From Nocardioides sp. GY 10113 (GTDB lineage Bacteria; Actinomycetota; Actinomycetes; Propionibacteriales; Nocardioidaceae): a stretch of 64,000 nt of DNA. The notes below the pieces were generated by a model. It saw only the letters and a list, made by a program, of their open reading frames with translations, was not told the origin of the DNA and ran no database searches. This document shows positions 26,802-35,267 of this stretch, in pieces. Location of the stretch: the NCBI RefSeq assembly GCF_004919105.1, contig NZ_STGK01000001.1, positions 1 to 64,000 of the forward strand. Reading direction: 5' to 3'. Positions within the stretch are counted from its first letter, which is position 1. The number at the start of each line of letters is the position of its first letter. The position numbers and the translations under genes are program-made.

Positions 26802-28127
26802 TCACCCGTGCAGGGACGCCCCGAGGGTGAGGACGACGGGGGTGGGCGCGCAGCAGCCGCCGGCGCCCTCGGGCTCGTCGTAGAGGCCCGCACCGCCGCA
26901 GACGCCGGTGTCGGGCAGCGCCAGCTCCACGCGGGCGGCCGCCTCGTGGTCGCCGGCGAGCGCCGCGGCGACGCTGCGGACCTGCTCGTAGCCGGTCAGC
27001 GCCAGGAAGGTGGGCGCCCGGCCGTAGGACTTCATGCCGACCAGGTAGAGGTCGGGCTCGGGCTGGGCCAGGTCGGCGGCGCCGGTGGCCTGCACCGAGC
27101 CACAGGAGTGGATGTTCGGGTCGACCTCGGCCGCCACCCGGCGCGGGGCCTGCAGGGTCGGGTCGAGGTCCAGCCGCAGCTCGGAGAGGAACGACAGGTC
27201 GGGCCGGAAGCCGGTCAGCACCACGACCGTGTCGGCGGCGGGCAGCGCACGCCCGTCCTCGCCGACCAGCACGGCCCGATCCGCACCGCCGGCACCGGGC
27301 TCGCGGCGGATCTCGGCGGTGCGGAACCCGGTGACCAGCTCGACCGCACCCGACTCGACGGCAGCCTTGGCCCGCTGGCCCACCGCACCCCGCTCGGGGA
27401 GCTGGTCGGCGGCGCCGCCGCCGAAGGTGTCGGCGGTGACACCGCGGCGGATCGCCCAGGTGACGCGGGTGCCCGGGTGGTCGGCGGCGATCCGGACCAG
27501 CTCGTGGACGGCGTTGAACGCCGAGGCGCCGGCGCCGACCACGACGGTGTGCCGGCCGGCGTACCGCTCGGGGTGGGCGCGGTCGGGCACCTGGTAGGCG
27601 ATCAGGTCGGCGGCGGCGCGCTCGCCGAGGGCGGGGATGCCGTCGGCGCCGGCGGGGCTGGGCCCGCGCCAGGTGCCGGAGGCATCGATGACGGCGCGCG
27701 CCTCGACCCGCTCCTCGCGGCCGTCTGCGCTGGTCAGGTGGACGGTGAACGGCTGCGCCGCGCGGTCGGCGTCGACCAGCCGGTCGCGGCCCTTGCGCCC
27801 GACGCCGACGACCCGCGCGTCGTACCGGACGCGGTCACCGAGCGCGGCGGCGAGCGGCGCCAGGTACCGCTCGATCCACTCCGCACCGGTCGGGTACCCC
27901 TCGGTCGGCGCCGACCAGCCGGTCGGCTCGAGGAACCGGGCCGAGGCCGCGTCGACCAGCTCGGGCCAGGCGGAGAAGAGCCGGACATGCCCCCACTCGG
28001 CGATCGCGGACGCCGGTCCGCTGCCGGACTCGAGCACCAGCGGCTCGAGGCCGCGCTCCAGCAGGTGCGCGGCAGCCGCCAGGCCCTGCGGGCCGGCGCC
28101 GATCACCACGACGGGCAGCTCGTCCAT
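26802..28127 (-). CDS. FAD/NAD(P)-dependent oxidoreductase, ArsO-like
   Basis: A 441-residue flavoprotein monooxygenase-like enzyme. The FAD motif VVVIGAGPQGLAAAAHLLERG is near residue 5 and the NAD(P) motif VVVGAGASAFNAVHE is near 200. The LVGMKSYGRAPTFL block is typical of the ArsO-like group found in actinobacterial arsenic operons. The C-terminus carries cysteines (GVCGG near the end and GGCCAP). ATG at 28127 follows AAGGAG by five bases; a GTG six bases earlier is less likely. An ArsR-type palindrome lies just upstream, but no arsR, arsenate reductase or pump gene is in the window. Arsenic linkage is an inference. Confidence 0.78.
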   Translation of the reverse strand: MDELPVVVIGAGPQGLAAAAHLLERGLEPLVLESGSGPASAIAEWGHVRLFSAWPELVDAASARFLEPTGWSAPTEGYPTGAEWIERYLAPLAAALGDRVRYDARVVGVGRKGRDRLVDADRAAQPFTVHLTSADGREERVEARAVIDASGTWRGPSPAGADGIPALGERAAADLIAYQVPDRAHPERYAGRHTVVVGAGASAFNAVHELVRIAADHPGTRVTWAIRRGVTADTFGGGAADQLPERGAVGQRAKAAVESGAVELVTGFRTAEIRREPGAGGADRAVLVGEDGRALPAADTVVVLTGFRPDLSFLSELRLDLDPTLQAPRRVAAEVDPNIHSCGSVQATGAADLAQPEPDLYLVGMKSYGRAPTFLALTGYEQVRSVAAALAGDHEAAARVELALPDTGVCGGAGLYDEPEGAGGCCAPTPVVLTLGASLHG

Positions 28128-28147
28128 CACCACTCCTTACATCGACG

Positions 28148-28159
28148 GATATCGATATC
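28148..28159. promoter_or_regulatory. Candidate ArsR/SmtB-type operator
   Basis: Perfect palindrome GATATCGATATC 21 bases before the start of the ArsO-like gene, inside the longer minus-strand stretch TTGATATCGATATC with CGTCGATGT next to it. This resembles ArsR-family operators of actinobacteria. A TTGACA -35-like hexamer lies further upstream on the minus strand (28184-28189). Confidence 0.5.
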
Positions 28160-28302
28160 AAGGATGCGGGAGACATAGACGACTGTCAATGTTCTGGGCG
28201 GCGCGATCGCCCTGCCATCTCCGGCCCAGGACGAATGTCCCGACTTTCCCGCGGGTTTCGGAACCCCTGGCCTGTCCCCGGTCGGGGGCGCCCGGTCGTC
28301 AC

Positions 28303-28308
28303 TAGATT
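28303..28308 (+). promoter_or_regulatory. -10 element candidate for the Ig-like protein gene
   Basis: TAGATT in the context CACTAGATTTCG, about 67 bases before the ATG. It is followed by a G/C-rich leader ending in a good ribosome site (GAGGAG, 28359-28364). No convincing -35 was found. Confidence 0.35.
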
Positions 28309-28374
28309 TCGTCGGTTCCCGCGGTCTCGAGCGCTTCGCCCGCGGTTCCCCACCTGTCGAGGAGAAACACCTTC

Positions 28375-30477
28375 ATGAGTCACGTTCCACCCCCGGCCCG
28401 CGCCCTCGCGCGCCGCGCCCTGGCGGCCGTCGTCGCGCTCGCGGCCGCGCTCGCGACGCTCGTCATCGGCCTCGCCAGCCCGGCCTCCGCGGCCGGTGAG
28501 CGCATGTGGACGCTCACTGACGTCACCTTCGACGACGGGGGCACCATGACCGGCATCCTGATGATCGACAGCACCGGCACGCTGGTCGACTTCGACGTCG
28601 TCACCAGCGGCGGTGACACGGCCATCTTCGGCACCTCCACGACGTACGACCTCGGCAATTCCGAGGTGATTGCCTACCCGGGCATGCTGGCGATCCACCT
28701 GGACTACAGCCGCTACTTCTGGATCACGCCCAGCACCTCGCTCGTCGACGCGGCGCCGGACGCCGTCGTGCCGATCGAGATCGGCGACTCCAGCTACGAG
28801 TGCAACAACTGCACCGACGTCCGCTACATCACCAGCGGGTCCCTGCAGGAGACGTCGGCGATCACCCTTTCCGGCACGCCGGCCATCTCCGGCACCACCA
28901 CCGTCGGGCAGACGCTCAGCGTCAACGCCGCCTCGCTGACCACCACCCCCGCGAGCGCCACGAAGACCTACCAGTGGCTGCGCGACGGCAACCCGATCGC
29001 GAGTGCCACCGGCACGACGTACCAGCCGGTGAACGCCGACGCCGGCCACACCATCAGCGTCCGGGTCGGCGCCACCCTCTACGGATACCCCGACGCCACC
29101 ACGAAGACCTCGACCGGCGTCGGCCCGGTGGACGGCGGCACCATCACGCTGCCGAACCCCACCATCACCGGTACGCCGAAGGTCGGCGTCCCGCTGACCG
29201 CGAGCGTTACCGGGCTCGACCCGGCCGACGCCGCCGTCGCGTACTCCTGGGTCGGCGGCTCGCCGACGGCCAGCACCGGCGGCACCTACACCCCGACCGC
29301 CGCCGACCTCGGTGCGCCGCTGCGGGTCGACGCGAGCGCGACCCGCTCGTACTTCGACACCGCCTCGTCCAGCACGACGACCGCGGCGGTGCTGCCGGGC
29401 ACGTTCAGCACCGGCCCGACCGCCTCGATCTCCGGCACGTTCAAGGTCGGCGAGACGCTGACCGCCGGCACCGGCACCACCGTCCCGGCCGCGGACTCCT
29501 TCGGCTACCAGTGGTACGCCGACGGCTCGCCGATCTCCGGCGCTGACCAGGCGACGTACACCCTCACCGCCGCCGAGCTGCACCAGGCGATCTCGGTCCG
29601 GGTCACCGCCCACCTCGCCGGGTACGCCGACGCGGTCGACACCACGACGCCCGCCGGCGACGTGGCCACGAACCTGGCACCGGACCTGGAGCTGAGCGTC
29701 GCGAAGTCCACGCTGCGTCGCGGCCAGTCCACGACGCTGACCTGGTCCTCCGCCGAGGCGACCAGCCTCACCGCCCGCGGCCGCTGGACCGGGGACCGTG
29801 CCACGAGCGGTACCGAGTCGGTCACCCCGACCGCCGTCGGGGTGAACACCTACGTCCTCACCGCGCGCAACGAGAACGGCGTCACCCGGGCCCAGGTCAC
29901 CGTCGACCTCCGCCGCGAGGCCGAGGCGCTCACGGTCCGCGCCGGCAAGGGCCTGCGCCTGGCCGGTGACCGGATCACCATCCGCGCCCGCGGGCTCGAC
30001 CCCCGCGAGGCCTTCACCGTCACCGTCGGTGACACCACCGTCGCGACCGGCAACGCCGGCCGCCACGGGAAGGTCCAGCGCACGGTGACCGTCCCGAGCG
30101 GTCTGGGCACCGGCAAGGCCCGGGTCGTCCTGACCGGCGCCGAGAGCGACCGCCGCGGCGTCACCACCGTCCGGGTCTTCACGGTGAAGGAGCTCCGCCT
30201 GCGCCTGGCAGACGACCGGGTCCGCGCCTCCGACGAGCAGACGGTGACGGTCACCGGCCTGGTCCCCGGCGAGCGTGTCGCCGTGACCTACCAGGACGAG
30301 CGGATCTCCCCGCAGGGGGCGCGCGCCGACGCCCGCGGCCGCTACACGGCGTCGTTCGGCGTGGACATCTGGTGGGGCACCAAGACCGTCCGCGCGGTCG
30401 GGCTGCGCTCCGGGGCCACCGCCTCGGGCAGCTTCGACGTGGTCCGACGCTGCCAGGTCGGGCGCGTCTGCCCGTAG
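28375..30477 (+). CDS. Secreted protein with Ig-like repeats
   Basis: A 700-residue exported protein. A long signal peptide ends near residue 40 (SPASAA). Residues about 42-155 form a beta-rich domain with a Cys pair (ECNNC) whose WTLTDVTFDDGGTMTGILMI start resembles the N-terminal module of many PEP-CTERM-type exoproteins. Then come three Ig-like repeats of the common VGQTLS ... YQWLRDGNPI ... VRVGATLYGY type (about 160-440). Another Ig-like domain follows (TLTWSSAEATSLTARG). The C-terminal beta domains (about 520-700) have no LPXTG or membrane anchor and end in CQVGRVCP. It is likely a surface or matrix protein. It is divergent from the flavoprotein and convergent with the ELWxxDGT operon. 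Confidence 0.85.
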   Translation: MSHVPPPARALARRALAAVVALAAALATLVIGLASPASAAGERMWTLTDVTFDDGGTMTGILMIDSTGTLVDFDVVTSGGDTAIFGTSTTYDLGNSEVIAYPGMLAIHLDYSRYFWITPSTSLVDAAPDAVVPIEIGDSSYECNNCTDVRYITSGSLQETSAITLSGTPAISGTTTVGQTLSVNAASLTTTPASATKTYQWLRDGNPIASATGTTYQPVNADAGHTISVRVGATLYGYPDATTKTSTGVGPVDGGTITLPNPTITGTPKVGVPLTASVTGLDPADAAVAYSWVGGSPTASTGGTYTPTAADLGAPLRVDASATRSYFDTASSSTTTAAVLPGTFSTGPTASISGTFKVGETLTAGTGTTVPAADSFGYQWYADGSPISGADQATYTLTAAELHQAISVRVTAHLAGYADAVDTTTPAGDVATNLAPDLELSVAKSTLRRGQSTTLTWSSAEATSLTARGRWTGDRATSGTESVTPTAVGVNTYVLTARNENGVTRAQVTVDLRREAEALTVRAGKGLRLAGDRITIRARGLDPREAFTVTVGDTTVATGNAGRHGKVQRTVTVPSGLGTGKARVVLTGAESDRRGVTTVRVFTVKELRLRLADDRVRASDEQTVTVTGLVPGERVAVTYQDERISPQGARADARGRYTASFGVDIWWGTKTVRAVGLRSGATASGSFDVVRRCQVGRVCP

Positions 30478-30506
30478 TGACCGCGGCTCGTCCGCACCAG
30501 TGATCC

Positions 30507-30546
30507 GGCGAGGGCGTCGGGACCGATCGGTCCCGGCGCCCTCGCC
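30507..30546. terminator. Terminator between convergent exoprotein operons
   Basis: Stem of about 17 bp (GGCGAGGGCG-T-CGGGACC with its complement) and a GATC loop, between the Ig-like gene and the convergent TIGR03032-type gene. Confidence 0.7.
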
Positions 30547-30581
30547 GCGTTCCGGGGCGACCCGATCCCCGGACGTGCGCA

Positions 30582-31652
30582 TCAACCGCCCGGAAGCACC
30601 CAGATCTCGTCTCCGTCGCCGGGCGCACCACCGAACGTCGGGCACCGGGCCCCCGGCACGACCTGGACGTCGAAGATCTCCTCGACCCCGTTGGCGAACT
30701 GCAGGGTCGCGATCGTGGTCCCCGTCGCGAGCTCGACCACGCCCACCCCGCACTTGAGCTCGTCGTGGTGCGCGGCGATCGGCGTTCCGCCGAAGACCGC
30801 CGTCTCCCGGATCTTGGAGAGACCGACGAAGGCCAGGCCCCGGTACAACGCCAGCCCCCGCGCGTAGCCGGGCACCGCCGCCACCTGGTCGCGCCGCCCG
30901 GTGGCGAGGTCGACCCGCTCGAGGCATCCCAGCCCCGAGTTGAGGACGAACAGTTGCCCGTCGTACCAGCGCGGCGAGTGGGGCATCGCCAGGCCCGCGG
31001 TGACGACCTCCCCGGACGCCACGTCGATCACCGCGCCGGTGTCGTTGCGCGAGCTCCGCCAGCCGCGCGGCTCGTCGGTGGGCGCCATCACGGTGACGTA
31101 CGCCGGCGCGCCCGCACGCATCGCCAGGCCGTTGAGGTGGCAGCGGTCCTGGGCGGCGTACCCGGTGATGAACGGCGGGCGCCAGCGCGGGACGAAGCTG
31201 AAGCGCTCGTCCAGACCGGCCAGGCACGAGAACAGGGTGTTGACGATCCACAGGTCGGGGCGCCCCTCGCGGTCGATGCCCCAGGCGAGCTCGTGGCAGG
31301 CGATGCTGCCGGTGATCGCGGTCGAGCGCGGCACCCAGCAGCGGTCGTGGCGGCCCGCCGGGGCGATCGAGCCCGCGATGTCGGAGTGATCCTGGAGGAA
31401 CCAGATCTGCCCCTTGCCGCCGACGGCGACCCGCTCCGCACCGACCGCCACCCCCATCGCCTGCTCGAAGCGGCGGAAGGCGAACTCGAGTCGCCCGTCC
31501 GCGACACCGACCGAGACCAGCTGGCCGGCCTGGTAGGTCGAGACCAGCAGCGAGCAGCCAGCCTCCTCCAGGACGCGGGGGAGCGACGGGCTGTGGTGGA
31601 AGCGGATCTCCGTCAGCCCGGACGGGTCACCCTCAGCCTCCGGCGCGCTCAC
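30582..31652 (-). CDS. TIGR03032-family protein
   Basis: A 356-residue protein matching the TIGR03032 pattern from memory: SPSLPRVLEEAGCSLLVSTYQAGQL near residue 19, then FRRFEQAMGVAVG and GGKGQIWFLQD. Repeated WVVN/LWIVNTLFS and GLALYRGLAFVGLSKIRE segments suggest a beta-propeller. No signal peptide, so it should be cytosolic. In some organisms relatives sit beside glycan or tetratricopeptide genes; no enzymatic role is established. Its GTG start overlaps the stop of the last ELWxxDGT paralogue (GTGA), so translation is coupled to a secreted protein gene, an unusual pairing. A longer frame to 32144 is out of frame with the neighbour and rejected. Confidence 0.82.
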   Translation of the reverse strand: MSAPEAEGDPSGLTEIRFHHSPSLPRVLEEAGCSLLVSTYQAGQLVSVGVADGRLEFAFRRFEQAMGVAVGAERVAVGGKGQIWFLQDHSDIAGSIAPAGRHDRCWVPRSTAITGSIACHELAWGIDREGRPDLWIVNTLFSCLAGLDERFSFVPRWRPPFITGYAAQDRCHLNGLAMRAGAPAYVTVMAPTDEPRGWRSSRNDTGAVIDVASGEVVTAGLAMPHSPRWYDGQLFVLNSGLGCLERVDLATGRRDQVAAVPGYARGLALYRGLAFVGLSKIRETAVFGGTPIAAHHDELKCGVGVVELATGTTIATLQFANGVEEIFDVQVVPGARCPTFGGAPGDGDEIWVLPGG

Positions 31653-33424
31653 CGCATCCGGAGGGTGAAGGAGCGCTTCTCGGTGCCGCCGATCCCGCTG
31701 CACGGCTCGTAGGCGAAGCGCGCCGTGACCGTGAGCTGCCCGGTCCGGCGGAGCAGGCGCAGGCCGAGACGTGTCGGACGGAGCGTGACCTCGACCTTGC
31801 CCGGGGCATCCAGCGTGGTGATCGACCGCCTCAGCCGCGGAGCCCGCTTCAGCGTGAGCCGGCCGGCACCCTCGACACGCACCCGCACGGTCAGCGTCCC
31901 CGCGTCGAGGTCGCGGGCGCGGACCCGGCCGATGGAGAAGGCGACGGTCGTGTTGATGTCCTTGACCAGCGCCGTGCCGGCCCCGGTCCCGTCCGAGTGC
32001 CAGAGTTCCCGGCCGTGCCGGCCGTCGTCGGCGGTGAAGTAGGCGGTCCCGCCGACGTCGGTCATGTAGGCCGGGCCGCCGTAGAAGCCGCCACGACCTT
32101 CCTTGACCAGCACGGTCCCCGCCTTCGTTCCGTCCGAGCGCCACAGCTGCCAGCCCTCGTCCATGGGCGGTGAGAGGTAGAGCATCCCGCCGATCGGCGC
32201 CGCATAGCCGTAGTAGTACTCCCCGTAGGACCAGTAGTCGAGGCCGGCGGCGATCAGAGCCGTGCCGCCCTCGGATCCGTCGGTGGCCCAGAGCCCGAAG
32301 TCGTCACCGAGCCCGCCGGTGAAGAAGATCGTGTCGTCCACGACGACGGGGTTGTCGGCGCCGGCGTACGAGTCAGGACTCGGGTCGACGTCGCTGACCA
32401 GCACCGTCCCGGCCCGGGTGCCGTCGGAGCGCCACAGCTCCCGCCCGTGCACCCCGTCATCGACGATGAAGAACAGCAGGTCGCCCATGGCGATCAGGGC
32501 CTCGGGACCGTAGCGCGATCGGCCGGGCTTGATGTTCCTGACCAGCGCCGTCCCCGCCGCCGTGCCGTCGGAGCGCCACAGCTCCCGCCCGTGCACCCCG
32601 TCGTCGGCGGTGAAGAAGACGGTGTCACCGACCGCGGTCAGGTCCCACGGCCCGTACTTCCGGCGGCCCTCCTCGATGTCCGCGACCAGCACCGTCCCGG
32701 CCCGGGTGCCGTCCGTCCGCCACAGCTCCCGGCCGTGCACCCCGTCGTCGGCCGTGAAGAACAGCTGGTCGCCCACAGCGGTCAGACCCTCCGGGCCGTA
32801 GGGGTCGCCCCCGCGCGGCGTCCCGCCGGGGACGCCGATGTCCTTGACCAGCACGGTGCCCGCCTCGGTGCCGTCGGTGCGCCACAGCTCCTCGCCGTGC
32901 GCGCGGTCGGTTGCCACGAAGTACACCGTGTCGCCGACGACCGTCAGCTGGGACGGGCCCGAACCGCGCCGGCCCGTGAAGATGTCCTTGACCAGGTCCT
33001 TCCCTGCTCGGGTGCCGTCGGAGCGCCACAGCTCCGCGCCCGAGCCCCGGCCCCTGGCGTTCATCAGCAGCGTCGAGTCGAGGGCGACGATGTCACTCGG
33101 ACCACCGGGCCCGATCCTGACCGTGCCCTCCTCCGTCCCGTCCGAGCGCCACAGCCGCCACCGGTACCCGACCTCGGCGGCGCTGAAGAAGACCTGCCCG
33201 TCCATCGCGGTCAGGTAGCTCGGTGAGCTCCTGGCGGTGCGCACGGGTCCGTCGCAGACCGCGCGCGCCGCACCCCGCTGCTCACCCGCGCTGGGCTCCG
33301 CGACCGCGGACCCCGCATCGCTCGGCGCCCCGTCGACCGGCACCGCCGCGCCGGTGGCGGCCACGACCGCCGCGGCGGTCCCCGTCAGGGCAATCCGTCC
33401 CGCCGTACGACGCGGGCGACTCAT
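31649..33424 (-). CDS. Secreted ELWxxDGT-repeat protein, paralogue C
   Basis: A 591-residue exported protein with a twin-Arg-rich signal region (MSRPRRTAGRIALTGTAAAV). Nine ELWRSDGT-type repeats follow, spaced about 45-50 residues apart (seventh copy diverged to GLWATDGS). The ELWxxDGT repeat (TIGR04534) is predicted to build a beta-propeller. A C-terminal domain of about 90 residues ends CSGIGGTEKRSFTLRMR. No cell-wall anchor is visible. It is about 60 residues shorter than many family members. A leaderless-type promoter lies directly upstream. Likely surface-exposed or released; ligand unknown. Confidence 0.87.
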   Translation of the reverse strand: MSRPRRTAGRIALTGTAAAVVAATGAAVPVDGAPSDAGSAVAEPSAGEQRGAARAVCDGPVRTARSSPSYLTAMDGQVFFSAAEVGYRWRLWRSDGTEEGTVRIGPGGPSDIVALDSTLLMNARGRGSGAELWRSDGTRAGKDLVKDIFTGRRGSGPSQLTVVGDTVYFVATDRAHGEELWRTDGTEAGTVLVKDIGVPGGTPRGGDPYGPEGLTAVGDQLFFTADDGVHGRELWRTDGTRAGTVLVADIEEGRRKYGPWDLTAVGDTVFFTADDGVHGRELWRSDGTAAGTALVRNIKPGRSRYGPEALIAMGDLLFFIVDDGVHGRELWRSDGTRAGTVLVSDVDPSPDSYAGADNPVVVDDTIFFTGGLGDDFGLWATDGSEGGTALIAAGLDYWSYGEYYYGYAAPIGGMLYLSPPMDEGWQLWRSDGTKAGTVLVKEGRGGFYGGPAYMTDVGGTAYFTADDGRHGRELWHSDGTGAGTALVKDINTTVAFSIGRVRARDLDAGTLTVRVRVEGAGRLTLKRAPRLRRSITTLDAPGKVEVTLRPTRLGLRLLRRTGQLTVTARFAYEPCSGIGGTEKRSFTLRMR

Positions 33425-33430
33425 GGGCTG

Positions 33431-33436
33431 AATCTA
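33431..33436 (-). promoter_or_regulatory. -10 of a leaderless promoter, paralogue C
   Basis: TAGATT on the minus strand lies exactly six bases (CAGCCC) before the ATG, so transcription should start at or next to the start codon and leave no Shine-Dalgarno. About 20 bases further upstream is GGGCGATG, shared with the promoter of paralogue A. Confidence 0.6.
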
Positions 33437-33488
33437 GGACCAGGACGCGCGATGCACATCGCCCAAATGGCCCACACCTGCCACGCGC

Positions 33489-35267
33489 TCACCGCATCCG
33501 CAGCACGAACGAGCGCTTCTCGGTGCCGCCGATTCCGCTGCAGGGCGTGTAGGCGAACCGCGCCGTCACCTGCAGTTGACCGGTACGGCGGAGCGTGCGC
33601 AGACCGAGCCTGGTCGGCCGGAGGATGATGTCCGCGAGGCCGGGGGCGGCCAGGTCCGCCACCGACCGCCGCAGCCGCGGAGTCGGCTTGACCTCGAAGC
33701 GTCCGGCGCCGTCCGCCCGGACCTGTACGGTGAGCGTGCCCTCCTCGAGATCGTGGACCGGCGCGCGCCCGATCTCGAAGGCCACCCTCCTGTTGATGTC
33801 CTCGACCAGTGCCGTCCCCGCCTCGGTGCCGTCCGAGCGCCACAGCTCCTTGCGGTGCAGCCTGTCGTTCGCGGCGAACAGGAGCGCCCCCGCGAGCTCG
33901 CTGCCCTCGGTCAGGTTGCCGTACTGCGCACCGGGGCCGATGCGCTTGACCAGGGTCGTCCCCGCCTCGGTGCCGTCCGAGCGCCACAGCTCGCCGGCGT
34001 GCGCGCCGTGCCGTGGGCCGAGGAACGCGGTCCCACCGACCGCGACGATCCAGAGCGAGCTGCCGTAGTCGCCCAGGTCGAAGGTCTTCAGCTCGAAGGT
34101 CCCGGCCGACGTGCCGTCCGTCCGCCAGAGCCCGACCTCGCGTGGCCCTCCGGTCCCGTCCTCCGCACGAAATACCGCCGTCCCGCCGAGATCGGTGATG
34201 CTCCCAACGCTGCTGCTCCGTGCGCCGGGGCGGATGTCCTTGACCATGGTCGTCCCCGCCTCGGTCCCGTCCGTCCGCCACAGCTCGCTGCCGTGGACCC
34301 CGTCCCTGGCCGTGAAAAGGAGATCGTCCCCGAAGGACTGCAGGTTTCCGACCTCGGCGCCGTAGCCGTCGGCCCTGATCGCCTTGACCAGGACGGTGCC
34401 GGCAGCGGTCCCGTCCGAGCGCCACAGCGCTCCGGCGGGGTCACCGCCCTCAGCGGTGAAGAAGACCACCCCACCGGCGTCGGTCAGACCTCCCGGGTAG
34501 CTGTCGTCCCTCCCCGGTGCCAGGTCCTTGACGAGGACCGTGCCCGCCCTGGTGCCGTCCGAGCGCCAGAGCTCGCGCCCGTGCACGCCGTCGTCGGCGG
34601 TGAAGTAGGCCTCACCTCCAACCACCGCCGGATAGCTGGGGGCGCCGCTGCCCTGGCCCCGCCAGATGTCTTTGACCAGCAGCGTCCCGGCGGCGGTACC
34701 GTCCGAGCGCCACAGCTCCCACCCGTGCGCGCGGTCCCGGGCGGCGAAGACCACCCGGTCTCCGAAGGCGGTGACCGCCCCGATGTCGCCCGAGCCGACC
34801 CCCGGACGGAGATCCGTGACCATCGTGGTCCCAGCGGCTGTGCCGTCCGAGCGCCACAACTCCTGCCCGTGGCGGCCGTCCGTTGCGGTGAAGTACACCT
34901 CACCACCGACCGCGGTGAGGTACCGGAGACGGCTCGACCGGCCCCCGGGGCGGATGTCCGTGACCATCGTGGTCCCCGCGGTGCTGCCGTCCGACCGCCA
35001 CAGCTCACGACCATGGACGCCGTCCGCCGCCGTGAAGTAGACCCAGGGCCCCGCCGCAACCATGTCCTGGGGTCTGCTGGCCCGCGTGCGAGGGAGGGTG
35101 CTGCCGCACCGGGTGCTCCCGAGGCCGGCGGTCGCGGAGCCGGCGGCGAGGATCGACTGATCCTGGGCCGCTGCGGGATCCGGCCCCGCCGTTGATCCTC
35201 CCAGCGCAACGGCTGCCGCGGCGCCCAGCGTCGCCGCCCGCCTGGCACGGCGGCGCCGCGCGGTCAC
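33489..35267 (-). CDS. Secreted ELWxxDGT-repeat protein, paralogue B
   Basis: A 592-residue sister of the flanking genes. The signal peptide (MTARRRRARRAATLGAAAAV, cleavage near AAAQ) is followed by nine repeats of the ELWRSDGT kind (fifth ALW, seventh GLW). A C-terminal domain ends CSGIGGTEKRSFVLRMR, nearly identical to paralogue C. Its signal sequence differs from those of A and C. The GTG start overlaps the stop of paralogue A by four bases (GTGA), and it has no promoter of its own visible. It was chosen as the start because all upstream frame belongs to the neighbour. Confidence 0.87.
   Translation of the reverse strand: MTARRRRARRAATLGAAAAVALGGSTAGPDPAAAQDQSILAAGSATAGLGSTRCGSTLPRTRASRPQDMVAAGPWVYFTAADGVHGRELWRSDGSTAGTTMVTDIRPGGRSSRLRYLTAVGGEVYFTATDGRHGQELWRSDGTAAGTTMVTDLRPGVGSGDIGAVTAFGDRVVFAARDRAHGWELWRSDGTAAGTLLVKDIWRGQGSGAPSYPAVVGGEAYFTADDGVHGRELWRSDGTRAGTVLVKDLAPGRDDSYPGGLTDAGGVVFFTAEGGDPAGALWRSDGTAAGTVLVKAIRADGYGAEVGNLQSFGDDLLFTARDGVHGSELWRTDGTEAGTTMVKDIRPGARSSSVGSITDLGGTAVFRAEDGTGGPREVGLWRTDGTSAGTFELKTFDLGDYGSSLWIVAVGGTAFLGPRHGAHAGELWRSDGTEAGTTLVKRIGPGAQYGNLTEGSELAGALLFAANDRLHRKELWRSDGTEAGTALVEDINRRVAFEIGRAPVHDLEEGTLTVQVRADGAGRFEVKPTPRLRRSVADLAAPGLADIILRPTRLGLRTLRRTGQLQVTARFAYTPCSGIGGTEKRSFVLRMR

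Noticed and set aside
28186..31251. About 1000-codon minus-strand frame opposite the Ig-like gene
   Set aside because: Arg/Gly/Ala-rich shadow composition; the plus-strand gene has a signal peptide, domains and a ribosome site.
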